From positions 6,532,501 to 6,596,500 of the forward strand of contig NZ_CP132203.1 of NCBI RefSeq assembly GCF_030719035.1: 64,000 bases of DNA, read 5' to 3'. The stretch comes from Hahella sp. HNIBRBA332. GTDB taxonomy: Bacteria > Pseudomonadota > Gammaproteobacteria > Pseudomonadales > Oleiphilaceae. A program made the position numbers and the translations under genes. The stretch's first letter is position 1; each line of letters begins with the position of its first letter. Below are positions 10,764-24,138 of the stretch, piece by piece. The notes beneath the pieces are model-generated. The model was not told the DNA's origin. It saw only the letters and a list, made by a program, of their open reading frames with translations, and did no database searches.

Positions 10764-13700
10764 ATGACATACTCCTATACCGAGAAAAAACGAATTCGTA
10801 AAGACTTCGGAAAGCTTCCAGCAGTAATGGACGTTCCGTACCTCCTGTCCATACAGCTAGACTCCTATCATGATTTTTTACAGCAAGACGTAGCAGTCGA
10901 AGACCGGCAGGAAGTCGGCTTGCATGCTGCGTTCAAGTCGGTATTTCCAATTGTCAGCTTTTCGGGAAATGCGGCCCTAGAATATGTGAGTTACCGGCTG
11001 GGCCAGCCCGTATTTGATGTAGCTGAATGTCAGCTGCGCGGCGTTACTTATGCAGCGCCCCTAAGAGTTAAAGTTCGCTTGATTATCTACGATAAAGAGT
11101 CGTCCACCAAGGCGATTAAAGATATCAAGGAACAAGAAGTGTATATGGGAGAAGTTCCGTTGATGACTGAAAACGGGACTTTTGTTATCAATGGAACTGA
11201 GCGTGTCATCGTATCTCAGCTCCATAGATCCCCTGGCGTATTTTTTGACCACGATAAAGGCAAGACTCATTCTTCCGGTAAATTGCTTTACTCAGCGCGC
11301 ATCATTCCTTATCGCGGCTCTTGGCTTGACTTTGAGTTCGATCCGAAGGACTGCGTGTTCGTTCGTATTGACCGTCGCAGGAAGCTGCCAGCGACAATCC
11401 TGCTGCGCGCACTGGGATATGCGGCTGACGAAATGCTCGAAATGTTCTTCGAGAACAGCCTATTTGAAGTAGAAGGCGGCGAATATTTCCTGGATTTGGT
11501 TCCTAGCCGTTTGCGCGGCGATATCGCTATCTTTGAAATTAAAGATGACGAAGGCAACCTTATCGTAGAAGAAGGGCGTAGGGTTACGGCCAGACATATT
11601 CGGCAAATGGAGAAGGCGGGCCTGAAGCGTCTGCGTGTTCCAAGCTCCTATCTATTAGGCAAAGTTACTGCAACTAATATTGCTGACCCGTCAACTGGGG
11701 AAGTTATTGTTGAGTGTAATACTGAGATTACTGACGACGTTATCGAGAAGATTGAAAAAGCGGGCATTAAGAGAATTGAGACGCTTTATACCAACGACTT
11801 GGATTGTGGTCCCTTCGTTTCTGATACTTTGAGAATCGATGCGACGCGTTCTCAGTTAGAGGCCTTGGTCGAAATCTATCGCATGATGCGTCCGGGGGAG
11901 CCGCCGACGAAAGAGTCTGCGGAAAATCTATTCAACAACCTTTTCTTTTCCGAAGAGCGCTATGACCTGTCCGCTGTTGGACGCATGAAGTTTAACCGTC
12001 GGTTGGGGCGTGAGGAAACTGAGGGGCTGGGTGTTCTGAGCCATTCCGACATTATTGATGTTTTGAGAACATTGATAGATATTCGTAATGGCAAAGGCGT
12101 TGTGGATGACATCGACCACCTCGGTAATCGTCGTGTTCGTTCCGTTGGCGAGATGGCTGAGAATCAGTTCCGTGTAGGGTTGGTTCGCGTTGAGCGTGCG
12201 GTGAAAGAGCGTCTGAGCATGGCTGAGTCTGAAGGGCTTATGCCTCAAGACCTGATCAACGCCAAGCCAGTTGCTGCAGCAGTAAAAGAGTTTTTCGGGT
12301 CCAGTCAGTTGTCTCAGTTTATGGATCAGAATAACCCTCTGTCTGAAGTGACGCATAAGCGTCGCGTCTCTGCGTTGGGGCCTGGTGGTTTGACACGCGA
12401 ACGTGCTGGCTTTGAAGTGCGCGACGTACACCCGACTCACTATGGTCGTGTTTGTCCTATCGAGACGCCTGAAGGTCCAAACATCGGTTTGATCAACTCA
12501 CTGGCGACATACGCCCGCACAAATACCTACGGCTTCTTGGAAAGCCCGTATCGTAAGGTTGTGGATGGCTTGGTGACTGACGATATTGAGTATCTGTCAG
12601 CTATTGAAGAGAGCGACTATGTCATTGCTCAGGCAAGCGCGGCAGTTGACGAAAACGGTCGCTTGATTGACGAGTTGGTAACTGTTCGTCATAAGAACGA
12701 GTTTACCGTAATGCCGCCTGAAAAAGTGACGCTGATGGATGTATCCCCCCGTCAGGTTGTATCTGTAGCTGCGTCTCTGATCCCGTTCTTGGAGCACGAT
12801 GATGCTAACCGAGCATTGATGGGATCGAACATGCAGCGACAGGCTGTTCCTACGCTGAAGGCGGAAAAGCCTCTGGTTGGTACAGGTATGGAGCGTTATG
12901 TGGCCCAGGACTCCGGCGTGTGCGTGGTTGCGCGGCGCGGTGGGGTTGTTGTTAGCGTTGACGCTGCTCGTATTGTTGTTCGCGTGAGCGATGATGAAAC
13001 TGAGGCCGGTGATGCTGGGGTTGATATCTACAACCTTACTAAGTACCAGCGCTCCAACCAGAATACCTGTATAAACCAGCGTTCCCTGGTGATGGAAGGT
13101 GACGAAGTTGCACGTGGTGATGTACTTGCCGATGGCCCATCTGTTGATTTGGGTGAGTTGGCTCTGGGGCAAAACATGCGTATCGCGTTTATGCCTTGGA
13201 ATGGTTACAACTTCGAGGACTCCATCCTTGTTTCTGAGCGAGTCGTACAGGAAGACCGGTTCACCACGATTCATATCCAGGAACTAACATGCGTTGCAAG
13301 GGATACCAAGCTAGGGCCAGAAGAAGTCACGGCGGATATTCCCAATGTGGGCGAAAGCGCACTGGCGAAGCTGGACGATTCTGGAATTATCTATATTGGC
13401 GCGGAGGTTGAGCCGGGCGACATCCTGGTCGGCAAGGTAACGCCTAAAGGTGAAACCCAGTTGACTCCTGAAGAGAAACTGCTGCGCGCTATCTTCGGTG
13501 AGAAAGCGTCTGATGTGAAGGATACTTCCCTGCGTGTATCGACTGGTATGCGTGGAACAGTTATCGATGTGCAAGTCTTCACTCGCGATGGTGTTGAAAA
13601 AGATCAGCGCGCGAAGGAGATCGAGCAAACTGAACTGAATAAGTTCCGTAAAGACCTTAACGATGAATATAAAATTGTTGAGGGCGCAACATTCGAGCGC

Positions 13701-14837
13701 TTGCGGTCGGCATTACTGGGGCAATCGGTAATCGGCGGCCCTGGATTAAAGAAAGGCGACACGCTGACAGAAGTTCACTTCAACGCATTCGAGAAAGAGG
13801 AATGGTTCAAGCTGAACATGGCTGACGAGCAACTGAATGAACTGCTTGAAAAGGCGGAAGGGCAGTTGCAAGAGCGTCGCAAGAGTATCGAAGACCGCTA
13901 TGAAGATAAGAAGCGCAAGCTGCAGTCAGGTGATGACTTGGCTCCGGGCGTTTTAAAAATCGTCAAGGTCTATGTTGCCGTAAAACGCCGTATCCAGCCA
14001 GGTGACAAAATGGCGGGAAGACACGGAAACAAAGGTGTTATCTCCGCGATCAAGCCAGTTGAAGATATGCCTTACGACGAGCAAGGCAATCCGGTCGACA
14101 TCGTATTGAACCCGCTGGGCGTACCGTCCCGTATGAACGTGGGACAGGTTCTCGAAACTCACTTGGGTGCTGCGGCGAAGGGACTTGGCGACAAGATAAA
14201 CCGTATGCTGGCGGAGCAAAAGCAGGCTGCGGAAATTCGTAAGTTCTTGCACGAGATCTATAACGGAATCGGCGGACGTAACGAAGATTTAGACTCATTG
14301 TCTGACTCTGAGGTTCTAGTGTTGGCGGCCAACCTGAAGAAAGGCGTGCCGATGGCTACACCGGTTTTCGACGGCGCCAAAGAGAAAGAGATCAAGGAGA
14401 TGCTACGTCTTGCGGATATGGACGACAGCGGGCAGGTTTGGCTGTACGACGGTCGTACCGGCGAGCGCTTTGAACGTCAGGTAACTGTAGGTTACATGTA
14501 CATGCTGAAGTTGAATCACTTGGTTGACGACAAAATGCATGCTCGTTCTACCGGCTCTTACAGTTTGGTTACGCAGCAGCCGTTGGGCGGTAAAGCTCAA
14601 TTCGGTGGACAAAGGTTCGGGGAAATGGAGGTCTGGGCTCTGGAAGCATATGGTGCAGCGTACACGTTGCAGGAAATGCTTACTGTTAAATCCGATGACG
14701 TTAATGGTCGTACGAAGATGTACAAAAACATCGTAGACGGCGATCACCGTATGGAGCCGGGTATGCCAGAGTCCTTTAACGTATTGGTTAAAGAGATTCG
14801 CTCTTTGGGTATCGATATCGAGCTCGAGGCCAATTAA
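10764..14837 (+). CDS. rpoB: RNA polymerase beta subunit
   Basis: The 1357-residue catalytic subunit of RNA polymerase. The rifampicin-binding cluster reads [18 protein letters not shown] then [13 protein letters not shown], with no classical resistance substitution. The active-site lobe ([13 protein letters not shown]) and the C-terminal clamp ([19 protein letters not shown]) are intact. ATG start. It lies 183 bp after rplL and 120 bp before rpoC. Confidence 0.99.
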   Translation: MTYSYTEKKRIRKDFGKLPAVMDVPYLLSIQLDSYHDFLQQDVAVEDRQEVGLHAAFKSVFPIVSFSGNAALEYVSYRLGQPVFDVAECQLRGVTYAAPLRVKVRLIIYDKESSTKAIKDIKEQEVYMGEVPLMTENGTFVINGTERVIVSQLHRSPGVFFDHDKGKTHSSGKLLYSARIIPYRGSWLDFEFDPKDCVFVRIDRRRKLPATILLRALGYAADEMLEMFFENSLFEVEGGEYFLDLVPSRLRGDIAIFEIKDDEGNLIVEEGRRVTARHIRQMEKAGLKRLRVPSSYLLGKVTATNIADPSTGEVIVECNTEITDDVIEKIEKAGIKRIETLYTNDLDCGPFVSDTLRIDATRSQLEALVEIYRMMRPGEPPTKESAENLFNNLFFSEERYDLSAVGRMKFNRRLGREETEGLGVLSHSDIIDVLRTLIDIRNGKGVVDDIDHLGNRRVRSVGEMAENQFRVGLVRVERAVKERLSMAESEGLMPQDLINAKPVAAAVKEFFGSSQLSQFMDQNNPLSEVTHKRRVSALGPGGLTRERAGFEVRDVHPTHYGRVCPIETPEGPNIGLINSLATYARTNTYGFLESPYRKVVDGLVTDDIEYLSAIEESDYVIAQASAAVDENGRLIDELVTVRHKNEFTVMPPEKVTLMDVSPRQVVSVAASLIPFLEHDDANRALMGSNMQRQAVPTLKAEKPLVGTGMERYVAQDSGVCVVARRGGVVVSVDAARIVVRVSDDETEAGDAGVDIYNLTKYQRSNQNTCINQRSLVMEGDEVARGDVLADGPSVDLGELALGQNMRIAFMPWNGYNFEDSILVSERVVQEDRFTTIHIQELTCVARDTKLGPEEVTADIPNVGESALAKLDDSGIIYIGAEVEPGDILVGKVTPKGETQLTPEEKLLRAIFGEKASDVKDTSLRVSTGMRGTVIDVQVFTRDGVEKDQRAKEIEQTELNKFRKDLNDEYKIVEGATFERLRSALLGQSVIGGPGLKKGDTLTEVHFNAFEKEEWFKLNMADEQLNELLEKAEGQLQERRKSIEDRYEDKKRKLQSGDDLAPGVLKIVKVYVAVKRRIQPGDKMAGRHGNKGVISAIKPVEDMPYDEQGNPVDIVLNPLGVPSRMNVGQVLETHLGAAAKGLGDKINRMLAEQKQAAEIRKFLHEIYNGIGGRNEDLDSLSDSEVLVLAANLKKGVPMATPVFDGAKEKEIKEMLRLADMDDSGQVWLYDGRTGERFERQVTVGYMYMLKLNHLVDDKMHARSTGSYSLVTQQPLGGKAQFGGQRFGEMEVWALEAYGAAYTLQEMLTVKSDDVNGRTKMYKNIVDGDHRMEPGMPESFNVLVKEIRSLGIDIELEAN

Positions 14838-14857
14838 TACGCGGCGTTAACCTTCAC

Positions 14858-14891
14858 AAACATCCGCAACCAAAGAATGGGGCGGATGTTT
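14858..14891 (+). other. Inverted repeat in the rpoB-rpoC gap
   Basis: AAACATCCGC and GCGGATGTTT pair perfectly over 10 bp around a 14-nt loop. There is no T run, so it is more likely a processing or stability element than a terminator. It sits about 20 bp after the rpoB stop, in an unusually long (120 bp) rpoB-rpoC spacer. Confidence 0.6.
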
Positions 14892-14957
14892 GCTGCGAAC
14901 CGAATTAACTAGGGGGCGAGAAGATCGCTTCTATTGATCAGTCAGAGGCCTTAGCCA

Positions 14958-17900
14958 ATGAAAGATTTGCTGAACTTACTTAAAAACCAGAACTACGCTC
15001 ACGAGTTTGACTCGATTCGTATTTCCTTGGCGTCGCCTGATATGATCCGTTCATGGTCATTTGGTGAAGTCAAAAAGCCTGAAACCATTAACTACAGAAC
15101 TTTCAAGCCGGAAAGGGACGGCCTCTTCTGCGCCAAAATTTTCGGCCCAATCAAAGATTATGAATGTCTTTGTGGAAAATATAAGCGTCTCAAGCATAGA
15201 GGCGTTATTTGTGAGAAGTGCGGCGTAGAAGTTGCTCCGGCCAATGTTCGTCGTGAGCGTATGGGGCATATTGAATTGGCCTCGCCAGTTGCGCATATCT
15301 GGTTTTTGAAATCTCTTCCTTCGCGTATCGGCTTGCTGTTGGATATGACTCTGCGTGATATCGAACGCGTTTTGTATTTCGAGTCATTCATCGTCATTGA
15401 TCCAGGCATGACTACCCTTGAAAAAGGGCAGCTGCTTTCTGATGAGCAGTATTACGAAGCTTTGGAAGAGTTCGGAGATGAATTTGACGCACGCATGGGC
15501 GCCGAAGCAATCCAAGGACTGCTGGCTGATTTGGAGTTAGAGGACGAAATTGAGCGTCTTCGTGAAGAAATTCCAAATACTAACTCCGAGACTAAAATCA
15601 AAAAGCTATCCAAGCGTTTGAAGCTTATGGAGGCTTTTGCTGAGTCCGGAAACCATCCGGAATGGATGATCCTGACTGTATTGCCAGTTCTGCCTCCTGA
15701 TCTGCGTCCATTGGTGCCTCTTGACGGTGGTCGATTCGCTACAAGTGACTTGAATGATCTGTATCGTCGTGTCATCAACCGAAATAACCGTTTGAAGCGC
15801 CTATTAGAGCTGAATGCTCCAGACATCATCGTACGTAACGAGAAGCGAATGTTGCAGGAGTCTGTGGACGCACTGCTGGATAACGGTCGTCGCGGTCGTG
15901 CGATTACCGGTTCCAATAAGCGTCCGCTGAAGTCTTTGGCTGACATGATCAAAGGTAAGCAGGGCCGTTTCCGTCAGAACCTTCTTGGTAAGCGGGTTGA
16001 TTACTCGGGTCGCTCCGTAATCGTCGTAGGGCCAACTTTGCGTCTGCATCAGTGTGGTTTGCCCAAGAAGATGGCGCTGGAGCTATTTAAGCCGTTTATT
16101 TTCTCCAAGCTTGAGCATCGTGGTTTGGCTACAACGATTAAAGCAGCCAAGAAGATGGTCGAGCGTGAAGAGGCTGTGGTTTGGGATATTCTGGACGAGG
16201 TTATCCGGGAACACCCTGTTATGTTGAACCGTGCGCCAACTCTTCACCGGTTGGGTATTCAAGCGTTCGAACCTGTTCTGATCGAAGGTAAAGCGATACA
16301 GTTGCATCCGTTAGTGTGTACAGCATATAACGCTGACTTTGACGGTGACCAGATGGCTGTACACGTTCCTCTGACGTTGGAAGCTCAGTTGGAAGCGCGT
16401 GCGTTGATGATGTCTACAAACAACATCCTTTCGCCTGCTAACGGGGATCCTATTATTGTTCCTTCGCAGGACGTTGTTCTTGGTCTCTACTTTATGACCA
16501 GGGAGCGAATTAATGCCAAGGGCGAGGGGATGGTGTTCTCCGATATTAAGGAGGTCCAGCGCGCCTACGGAGCTAAGAAGGTTGACCTCCAGGCGAAGGT
16601 CAAAGTTCGAATTCGCGACGTAGTCATCGACGAAGAGCGCAACAAGACTGTCACTGTGTCTGTACTTGATACGACTGTTGGTCGAGCGTTGCTATTTGAT
16701 ATTTTCCCTGAAGGTCTCGCGTTCTCGCTGGTTAACCAGAACATGACGAAAAAGGCGATTTCACGTTTGATTAACGCCTGCTACCGTCGAGTTGGTCTAA
16801 AGGAAACGGTCATTTTTGCTGACCAGATAATGTATACCGGCTTTTATTACGCGACTCTCTCGGGAGCATCAATTGGTGTGAACGACTTCGTTATTCCTGA
16901 TGAGAAGGCGAAGATTATTGACGCTGCGGAAAATGAAGTTAAAGAGATTGAATCGCAGTTTGCTTCCGGTCTGCTAACTCAGGGCGAGAAGTACAACAAG
17001 GTTATCGATATTTGGTCGCGCGCCAACGATAAAGTCTCCAAAGCGATGATGGATCGTCTTGGGAAAGAAAAAGTCGTTAATAAGGACGGTAAAGAAGTCG
17101 ATCAGGATTCCTTTAACTCCGTTTACATCATGGCTGACTCTGGCGCGCGGGGTTCTGCGGCTCAGATTCGTCAGTTGGCTGGTATGCGTGGCCTGATGGC
17201 GAAGCCCGATGGATCTATCATCGAGACGCCTATTACGGCTAACTTCCGGGAAGGTCTGAACGTTCTCCAGTACTTTATATCTACGCACGGGGCGCGGAAG
17301 GGGCTGGCGGATACAGCATTGAAAACTGCTAACTCTGGATACTTGACTCGTCGTCTGGTTGATGTCGCCCAAGATTTGGTTGTAACTGATTTGGATTGCG
17401 GTACTTCCGAAGGTCTGCTGGTTACTCCTCATATTGAAGGGGGGGATGTTGTTGTTCCTCTGGGCGATCGAGTGCTGGGGCGTGTCACAGCAAGCGATGT
17501 GTACTCCGCATCCGACAACCAGAATGTTGTTGTTCCAGCGGGAACATTGCTTGACGAGACGACTGTAGAAACGCTTGAAAAGGCTGGTGTTGACGAGATT
17601 TTGGTTCGCTCTCCTATTACTTGTGAAACCAAATATGGCGTCTGTGCAAGCTGTTATGGTCGTGATCTGGCGCGTGGCCACTTGGTTAACGTCGGTGAAG
17701 CTATTGGTGTAATCGCTGCCCAGTCCATCGGTGAGCCTGGAACTCAGCTGACGATGCGTACTTTCCACATCGGTGGTGCGGCATCGAGAGCTTCTGCAGT
17801 CGATAACATTCAAGTTAAGCATGGCGGAACTGTCCGTTTGCATAACCTTAAGCACATCGAGAGAAAGAATGGCAATCTGGTTGTTGTCTCTCGATCATCA

Positions 17901-19148
17901 GCTTTGGCGATTGCAGACGAAGCCGGTCGGGAAAGGGAGTGGTATAAACTTCCTTACGGCGTTGAGCTGAGCGTGAAGCAAGGACAGCAGGTTGCGGCAG
18001 GCGAAATCGTCGCCAAATGGGACCCGCATACGCACCCGATTATCACAGAGGTTGGTGGTAAAGCGATCTTTGTTGGCGTTGAAGAGGGTATTACTGTTAA
18101 GACCCAGACAGATGAAATTACAGGTCTGTCGAACATTGAGGTAATGGATCCGAAGGATCGCCCGGCTTCTGGAAAAGATATTCGTCCGATGCTGCAATTG
18201 CTGGATGCTAATGGCAAAGAGATGAAGTTCCCAGGTACTGATACGCCAGTACAGTACTTCCTGCCTCCAAACTCACTTTTCAGTTTGAAGAATGGGGATA
18301 CTGTTGAAGTTGGTGATGTAATTGCGAGGATTCCGCAAGAGTCATCTAAGACACGGGACATTACAGGTGGTCTGCCACGAGTTGCCGACTTATTCGAGGC
18401 TCGTAAGCCTAAAGAGCCATCTATTCTTGCTGAAATTTCAGGGATCGTTTCGTTTGGTAAAGAAACGAAAGGGAAGAAACGTCTTGTTATTACGCCAACC
18501 GATAATACTGATCCGTTTGAGATTTTGATTCCTAAATGGCGTCAGCTAAACGTATTCGAAGGTGAGAGCGTAGAAAGAGGAGAGGTTATCTCAGACGGCC
18601 CATCTAATCCGCACGACATCTTAAGATTGTTGGGGGTTGGTGAGCTGGCCAAGTACATCATTAACGAAATTCAAGACGTATACCGTCTCCAAGGCGTTGT
18701 TATAAACGACAAGCATATTGAAGTTATCGTGCGCCAAATGATTCGTAAGGTTGATGTATTGAGCTCTGGGGATACCACTCTCATTAAAGGAGACCAGGTT
18801 GAGCTGGTAAAAGTCCTGGAGGAAAACGAGAAAGCGGAAGAAGAAACGAAGATGCCTGCGCGTTACGAGCGAGTATTGCTGGGTATAACTAAAGCATCTT
18901 TGGCGACAGAAAGCTTCATTTCCGCAGCATCGTTCCAGGAAACTACTCGCGTTTTGACCGAGGCGGCTGTAACTGGCAAGCAGGATCACTTGCGTGGTTT
19001 GAAAGAAAACGTGGTTGTAGGGCGACTGATTCCTGCTGGAACGGGTTCGGCTTACCACCAAGAGAGAAAACGCAAACGTATGCAGAAGGAAGGCGGCGTT
19101 AGCGCGGCAGATGTTGTTCAGGCGTTGAGCGCAGAACTGAATAAATAA
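14958..19148 (+). CDS. rpoC: RNA polymerase beta' subunit
   Basis: The 1396-residue beta' subunit. The N-terminal zinc site is [20 protein letters not shown]. The catalytic magnesium loop [12 protein letters not shown] is intact, and the second zinc cluster lies around [15 protein letters not shown]. The bridge helix and trigger loop segments ([18 protein letters not shown]) are conserved. ATG start with a weak ribosome-binding site. Confidence 0.99.
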   Translation: MKDLLNLLKNQNYAHEFDSIRISLASPDMIRSWSFGEVKKPETINYRTFKPERDGLFCAKIFGPIKDYECLCGKYKRLKHRGVICEKCGVEVAPANVRRERMGHIELASPVAHIWFLKSLPSRIGLLLDMTLRDIERVLYFESFIVIDPGMTTLEKGQLLSDEQYYEALEEFGDEFDARMGAEAIQGLLADLELEDEIERLREEIPNTNSETKIKKLSKRLKLMEAFAESGNHPEWMILTVLPVLPPDLRPLVPLDGGRFATSDLNDLYRRVINRNNRLKRLLELNAPDIIVRNEKRMLQESVDALLDNGRRGRAITGSNKRPLKSLADMIKGKQGRFRQNLLGKRVDYSGRSVIVVGPTLRLHQCGLPKKMALELFKPFIFSKLEHRGLATTIKAAKKMVEREEAVVWDILDEVIREHPVMLNRAPTLHRLGIQAFEPVLIEGKAIQLHPLVCTAYNADFDGDQMAVHVPLTLEAQLEARALMMSTNNILSPANGDPIIVPSQDVVLGLYFMTRERINAKGEGMVFSDIKEVQRAYGAKKVDLQAKVKVRIRDVVIDEERNKTVTVSVLDTTVGRALLFDIFPEGLAFSLVNQNMTKKAISRLINACYRRVGLKETVIFADQIMYTGFYYATLSGASIGVNDFVIPDEKAKIIDAAENEVKEIESQFASGLLTQGEKYNKVIDIWSRANDKVSKAMMDRLGKEKVVNKDGKEVDQDSFNSVYIMADSGARGSAAQIRQLAGMRGLMAKPDGSIIETPITANFREGLNVLQYFISTHGARKGLADTALKTANSGYLTRRLVDVAQDLVVTDLDCGTSEGLLVTPHIEGGDVVVPLGDRVLGRVTASDVYSASDNQNVVVPAGTLLDETTVETLEKAGVDEILVRSPITCETKYGVCASCYGRDLARGHLVNVGEAIGVIAAQSIGEPGTQLTMRTFHIGGAASRASAVDNIQVKHGGTVRLHNLKHIERKNGNLVVVSRSSALAIADEAGREREWYKLPYGVELSVKQGQQVAAGEIVAKWDPHTHPIITEVGGKAIFVGVEEGITVKTQTDEITGLSNIEVMDPKDRPASGKDIRPMLQLLDANGKEMKFPGTDTPVQYFLPPNSLFSLKNGDTVEVGDVIARIPQESSKTRDITGGLPRVADLFEARKPKEPSILAEISGIVSFGKETKGKKRLVITPTDNTDPFEILIPKWRQLNVFEGESVERGEVISDGPSNPHDILRLLGVGELAKYIINEIQDVYRLQGVVINDKHIEVIVRQMIRKVDVLSSGDTTLIKGDQVELVKVLEENEKAEEETKMPARYERVLLGITKASLATESFISAASFQETTRVLTEAAVTGKQDHLRGLKENVVVGRLIPAGTGSAYHQERKRKRMQKEGGVSAADVVQALSAELNK

Positions 19149-19193
19149 TCTGCAAGGTCGAAGGTGGCTGGTGGTTTTTTAGCCTTGGTCGCC

Positions 19194-19222
19194 TTGACTC
19201 GTTGATTGGGCGTCAGTACACT
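19194..19222 (+). promoter_or_regulatory. Sigma70 promoter of the str operon (rpsL-rpsG-fusA-tuf)
   Basis: TTGACT, exactly 17 bp, then TACACT, followed by a GC-rich discriminator (TGGCGCCC) typical of stringently controlled ribosomal promoters. It lies 59 bp upstream of rpsL. The -10 sits in the loop of the inverted repeat GGGCGTCA/TGGCGCCC (19208-19230). Confidence 0.7.
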
Positions 19223-19230
19223 TGGCGCCC
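19208..19230 (+). other. Inverted repeat overlapping the str promoter -10
   Basis: GGGCGTCA, GTACACT, TGGCGCCC: an 8-bp stem with one G-T pair and a 7-nt loop, followed by TTATTAG. It could act as a weak terminator for rpoC transcripts and also overlaps the -10 and discriminator of the rpsL promoter. Confidence 0.55.
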
Positions 19231-19280
19231 TTATTAGTTGGGCACTAAATATCTATCTGTTGTTAACGGAGTAAGCTTGA

Positions 19281-19655
19281 ATGGCAACCATTAACCAATT
19301 GGTACGCAAGCCTAGAAGCCGTAAGGTCGCAAAAAGCGACGTTCCTGCGCTTCAAGGTTGTCCGCAGCGTCGCGGCGTATGTACCCGTGTATATACGACT
19401 ACCCCTAAAAAGCCGAACTCAGCTTTGCGGAAAGTATGTCGTGTTCGTTTGACGAATGGCTATGAAGTAACCTCCTATATTGGTGGTGAAGGTCATAACC
19501 TGCAAGAGCATAGCGTTGTGTTGATTCGCGGAGGCCGGGTAAAAGACTTGCCAGGCGTACGCTATCACACTGTACGTGGAACTTTGGATACTGCTGGCGT
19601 AAACGATCGTAGACAAGGTCGTTCAAAATACGGCGCCAAGCGTCCGAAGTCTTGA
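19281..19655 (+). CDS. rpsL: 30S ribosomal protein S12
   Basis: S12 is the decoding-centre protein controlling accuracy. The 124 residues include [16 protein letters not shown] and [20 protein letters not shown]. The two lysines changed in streptomycin resistance (in PKKPNS and RVKDLP) are wild type. It is the first gene of the str operon; GGAGTAAG precedes the ATG. Confidence 0.98.
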   Translation: MATINQLVRKPRSRKVAKSDVPALQGCPQRRGVCTRVYTTTPKKPNSALRKVCRVRLTNGYEVTSYIGGEGHNLQEHSVVLIRGGRVKDLPGVRYHTVRGTLDTAGVNDRRQGRSKYGAKRPKS

Positions 19656-19733
19656 TAATAGTTGTTGGATAAGAGTAAGGCTGGCTGACTTTGAGTTATG
19701 TCAGATTTACCTGAAGACCTTTTTTATTTTTGA

Positions 19734-20213
<480 letters not shown>

Positions 20214-20231
20214 TATTTGGAGTAATTAATC

Positions 20232-22331
20232 GTGGCACGTAAAACTCCCATAGAGCGCTACCGTAATATCGGTATCTGTGCTCACGTTGATGCAGGTAAA
20301 ACCACGACAACGGAGCGTGTTCTGTTTTATACCGGTCTTTCTCATAAGATTGGTGAGGTGCACGACGGCGCAGCAACAATGGACTGGATGGAGCAGGAGC
20401 AAGAGCGCGGTATTACTATTACTTCCGCGGCGACGACTTGTTTCTGGGCTGGTATGCAGCAGCAGTTTGATCAGCACCGCGTCAATATCATCGATACTCC
20501 TGGGCACGTTGACTTTACAATTGAAGTTGAGCGCTCGCTGCGTGTTTTAGACGGCGCAGTGGTTGTGCTTTGTGGCTCTTCCGGTGTTCAGCCGCAAACA
20601 GAGACTGTATGGCGTCAGGCTAACAAATACGAAGTTCCTCGCATGGTGTTCGTTAATAAAATGGACCGTGCAGGCGCTAACTTTGAGCGTGTTGTTAAGC
20701 AGTTGAAAGATCGATTGGGTGCTACCCCCGTTCCTCTTCAGATGACTATTGGTGCTGAAGACGAGTTTAAAGGTGTGGTTGACCTGGTCAAGATGAAGTC
20801 GATCATCTGGAACGAAGCCGATCAAGGTATGACCTTTGAATACCAGGATATTCCGGCTGACCTTCAGGAGAAGTGCGCTAAGCTTCGTGAGCAATTAGTT
20901 GAGGCTGCTGCTGAAGCTAATGACGACTACATGAATAAGTATCTGGAAGAAGGCGAGTTAACTGAGGAAGAAATCAAAGCTGGCATCCGTGCTCGCACCT
21001 TGGCTAACGAAATAGTTCCTGTATTGGGCGGTTCCGCATTCAAGAACAAGGGTGTTCAGGCGGTGCTTGACGCTGTTATTGAATATCTGCCTTCGCCAAC
21101 AGAAGTCAAGGCGATCGAAGGTATACTGGATGACGGAGAAACTGTCGCGGTACGCAAGTCTGACGATAATGAGCCGTTTTCAGCGCTGGCGTTTAAGATT
21201 GCTACGGACCCATTCGTTGGAACGCTTACCTTTATTCGCGTTTACTCAGGTGTTCTGGAGTCAGGCACGGGTGTTTATAACCCGGTTAAGAGTAAGAAAG
21301 AGCGGATCGGTCGGATGGTGCAAATGCACTCAAACAACCGTGAAGAGATCAAGGAGGTTCGCGCTGGCGACATCGCGGCGATGATTGGTCTTAAAGATGT
21401 TACAACTGGTGATACATTGTGTGATCCGGATAACATCATTACTCTGGAGCGTATGGAATTCCCGGATCCGGTTATTTCTGTTGCAGTAGAGCCTAAGTCT
21501 AAGGCGGATCAAGAGAAAATGGGTATTGCTCTGGGCAAGTTGGCTCAGGAGGATCCATCTTTCCGTGTTAAGACTGATGAGGAGACTGGTCAGACTATTA
21601 TCTCAGGAATGGGTGAGTTGCACCTTGATATTATCGTTGACCGTATGCGTCGCGAGTTCAAGGTTGAGGCGAATATTGGTAAGCCTCAAGTCGCATACCG
21701 CGAGGCTATTCGCAATACCTGTGAAATCGAAGGTAAGTTTGTTCGTCAGTCCGGTGGTCGTGGTCAGTATGGTCACGTCTGGATCAAGTTTGAGCCGCGC
21801 GCAGAAGGCGAGGGGCTGGAATTTGTGAATGAGATTGTGGGTGGTGTGGTTCCGAAGGAGTATATTCCCGCAATTCAAAAGGGTATCGAAGAGCAGATGC
21901 AAAACGGTATTCTGGCTGGCTATCCTTTGTTGGCTTTGAAGGCGACTGTTTTTGATGGATCCTACCACGACGTTGACTCTAACGAGATGGCGTTCAAAAT
22001 TGCCGCCAGCATGGCTACCAAGCAGCTTGCAGGCAAGGGTGGTGCCGTACTGCTTGAGCCTATTATGAAGGTTGAGGTGGTCACTCCTGAAGAAAATATG
22101 GGTGACGTAGTGGGTGATTTGAACCGACGTCGCGGCTTGATTCAGGGTATGGATGAAAGCGTGTCTGGTAAGGTTGTGAATGCAGAGGTGCCTTTGGCTG
22201 AGATGTTTGGCTACGCCACTGATCTGCGCTCAGCAACTCAGGGTCGTGCAACATATACGATGGAGTTCGCTCAGTATGCGGAAGCTCCAAACAATGTTGC
22301 TGAAGCTATTATTAGCGCACGTAGCAAATAG
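20232..22331 (+). CDS. fusA: Elongation factor G
   Basis: EF-G is the translocation GTPase and also acts with RRF in ribosome recycling. It has 699 residues with P-loop AHVDAGKT, switch [10 protein letters not shown] and specificity motif [10 protein letters not shown]. Domain IV carries the conserved [13 protein letters not shown] start preceded by TTGGAGTAATTAATC. It is the third gene of the str operon, 55 bp before tuf. Confidence 0.98.
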   Translation: MARKTPIERYRNIGICAHVDAGKTTTTERVLFYTGLSHKIGEVHDGAATMDWMEQEQERGITITSAATTCFWAGMQQQFDQHRVNIIDTPGHVDFTIEVERSLRVLDGAVVVLCGSSGVQPQTETVWRQANKYEVPRMVFVNKMDRAGANFERVVKQLKDRLGATPVPLQMTIGAEDEFKGVVDLVKMKSIIWNEADQGMTFEYQDIPADLQEKCAKLREQLVEAAAEANDDYMNKYLEEGELTEEEIKAGIRARTLANEIVPVLGGSAFKNKGVQAVLDAVIEYLPSPTEVKAIEGILDDGETVAVRKSDDNEPFSALAFKIATDPFVGTLTFIRVYSGVLESGTGVYNPVKSKKERIGRMVQMHSNNREEIKEVRAGDIAAMIGLKDVTTGDTLCDPDNIITLERMEFPDPVISVAVEPKSKADQEKMGIALGKLAQEDPSFRVKTDEETGQTIISGMGELHLDIIVDRMRREFKVEANIGKPQVAYREAIRNTCEIEGKFVRQSGGRGQYGHVWIKFEPRAEGEGLEFVNEIVGGVVPKEYIPAIQKGIEEQMQNGILAGYPLLALKATVFDGSYHDVDSNEMAFKIAASMATKQLAGKGGAVLLEPIMKVEVVTPEENMGDVVGDLNRRRGLIQGMDESVSGKVVNAEVPLAEMFGYATDLRSATQGRATYTMEFAQYAEAPNNVAEAIISARSK

Positions 22332-22386
22332 TTTAATCATTCGTAGTTGAAACTTTTTAGAATAGTGATTTAGAGAGGAACTAACT

Positions 22387-23580
22387 GTGGCAAAAGAAAA
22401 GTTTGAACGCAGCAAGCCGCACGTAAACGTAGGCACCATTGGTCACGTTGACCACGGTAAGACTACTTTGACAGCGGCCTTGACCCGCGTATGTTCTGAA
22501 GTTTGGGGTGGTCAGGCGGTAGCGTTTGACGGTATCGATAATGCTCCAGAAGAAAAGGCGCGTGGTATTACTATCGCGACTTCTCACGTTGAGTACGAAT
22601 CCCCTATTCGTCACTATGCGCACGTTGATTGCCCTGGGCACGCTGACTATGTGAAGAACATGATCACTGGTGCGGCTCAGATGGACGGCGCTATATTGGT
22701 ATGTTCCGCGGCTGACGGCCCTATGCCTCAGACTCGTGAGCACATCCTGTTGGCGCGCCAGGTTGGCGTTCCATATATCGTTGTGTTCCTGAATAAAGCG
22801 GACATGGTTGACGACGAAGAGTTGTTGGAACTGGTTGAGATGGAAGTTCGCGACCTGCTGAGCCAGTACGAGTTCCCAGGTGACGATACTCCAATCATCG
22901 TTGGCTCCGCGTTGTTGGCGCTGGAAGGTAAAGATGATAATGGCATGGGCACCAGTGCTGTTAAGAAGCTGGTTGAAACTCTGGATGCGTACATCCCAGA
23001 GCCTGAGCGTGCAATTGATAAGCCGTTCCTGATGCCGATTGAAGACGTATTCTCTATCTCTGGTCGCGGTACAGTTGTAACTGGTCGTGTAGAGCGTGGC
23101 ATTATCAAAGTTGGCGAGGAAGTTGAGATTGTTGGTATCAAGGATACCACGAAGACTACCTGTACTGGCGTTGAGATGTTCCGTAAGCTGCTGGACGAAG
23201 GTCGCGCTGGTGAGAACGTTGGCGTATTGTTGCGCGGCACCAAGCGTGATGACGTAGAGCGTGGTCAAGTATTGGCTAAGCCAGGAACTATTACTCCGCA
23301 CACCGTTTTTGAGTCAGAAGTATACGTGCTGAGCAAAGACGAGGGTGGCCGTCACACTCCTTTCTTCAAAGGTTATCGTCCTCAGTTCTACTTCCGTACA
23401 ACGGATGTAACTGGTGCGTGCGAATTGCCAGAAGGCGTAGAGATGGTTATGCCTGGCGACAACGTAAAAATGAAAGTCAGCCTGATCGCTCCAATCGCGA
23501 TGGAAGAAGGTTTGCGCTTCGCGATTCGTGAAGGCGGCCGTACAGTTGGCGCTGGTGTTGTTGCTAAAATTTTCGAGTAA
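22387..23580 (+). CDS. tuf: Elongation factor Tu, copy 2
   Basis: Same 397-residue protein as the copy at 5996-7189, in the str operon (tufA position). This copy starts with GTG, the other with ATG. Of about 17 nucleotide differences read by eye, five lie within the first 36 bp and all but the start codon are silent. This suggests gene conversion that stops near the 5' end. AGAGAGGAAC precedes the start. Confidence 0.99.
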   Translation: MAKEKFERSKPHVNVGTIGHVDHGKTTLTAALTRVCSEVWGGQAVAFDGIDNAPEEKARGITIATSHVEYESPIRHYAHVDCPGHADYVKNMITGAAQMDGAILVCSAADGPMPQTREHILLARQVGVPYIVVFLNKADMVDDEELLELVEMEVRDLLSQYEFPGDDTPIIVGSALLALEGKDDNGMGTSAVKKLVETLDAYIPEPERAIDKPFLMPIEDVFSISGRGTVVTGRVERGIIKVGEEVEIVGIKDTTKTTCTGVEMFRKLLDEGRAGENVGVLLRGTKRDDVERGQVLAKPGTITPHTVFESEVYVLSKDEGGRHTPFFKGYRPQFYFRTTDVTGACELPEGVEMVMPGDNVKMKVSLIAPIAMEEGLRFAIREGGRTVGAGVVAKIFE

Positions 23581-23599
23581 GACTAGCCAGTCATAAGGT

Positions 23600-23627
23600 A
23601 AAGGGGGAGTTTGCTCCCCCTTTTTTA
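23600..23627 (+). terminator. str operon intrinsic terminator
   Basis: AAAGGGGGAG, loop TTTG, then CTCCCCCTTT, followed by T residues. It lies 20 bp after tuf and separates the str operon from the S10 operon. Confidence 0.92.
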
Positions 23628-23649
23628 TTGAGCTGTTTAAAAAGTGCTC

Positions 23650-23678
23650 TTGACAGGAAATGGCCAGCTGCTTAAAAT
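23650..23678 (+). promoter_or_regulatory. Sigma70 promoter of the S10 operon
   Basis: Perfect -35 TTGACA, a 17-bp spacer and -10 TAAAAT, followed by the GC-rich GCGGCTCC. The predicted start at about 23685 gives a leader of only some 50 nt to rpsJ. The -10 lies in the loop of the imperfect repeat AGCTGC/GCGGCT. Confidence 0.85.
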
Positions 23679-23734
23679 GCGGCTCCTTTTTGTAGGGTAT
23701 GGCTGTCTTCCGTCGTTGGATTCGGAGTAAATAA

Positions 23735-24046
<312 letters not shown>

Positions 24047-24054
24047 GCAAGATT

Positions 24055-24069
24055 GACGCATAATGCGTC
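24055..24069 (+). other. Short perfect hairpin in the rpsJ-rplC gap
   Basis: GACGCA, loop TAA, TGCGTC, eight bases after the rpsJ stop. There is no T run. The gap (92 bp) is longer than others in the operon, so a processing or stabilising role is possible. Confidence 0.45.
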
Positions 24070-24138
24070 GCTTCATTGGTGTAACACTTTTGTATGTGGC
24101 CATAGAGGGTGAAAGCCCCGTGCACTAAGAGGTGAAAA

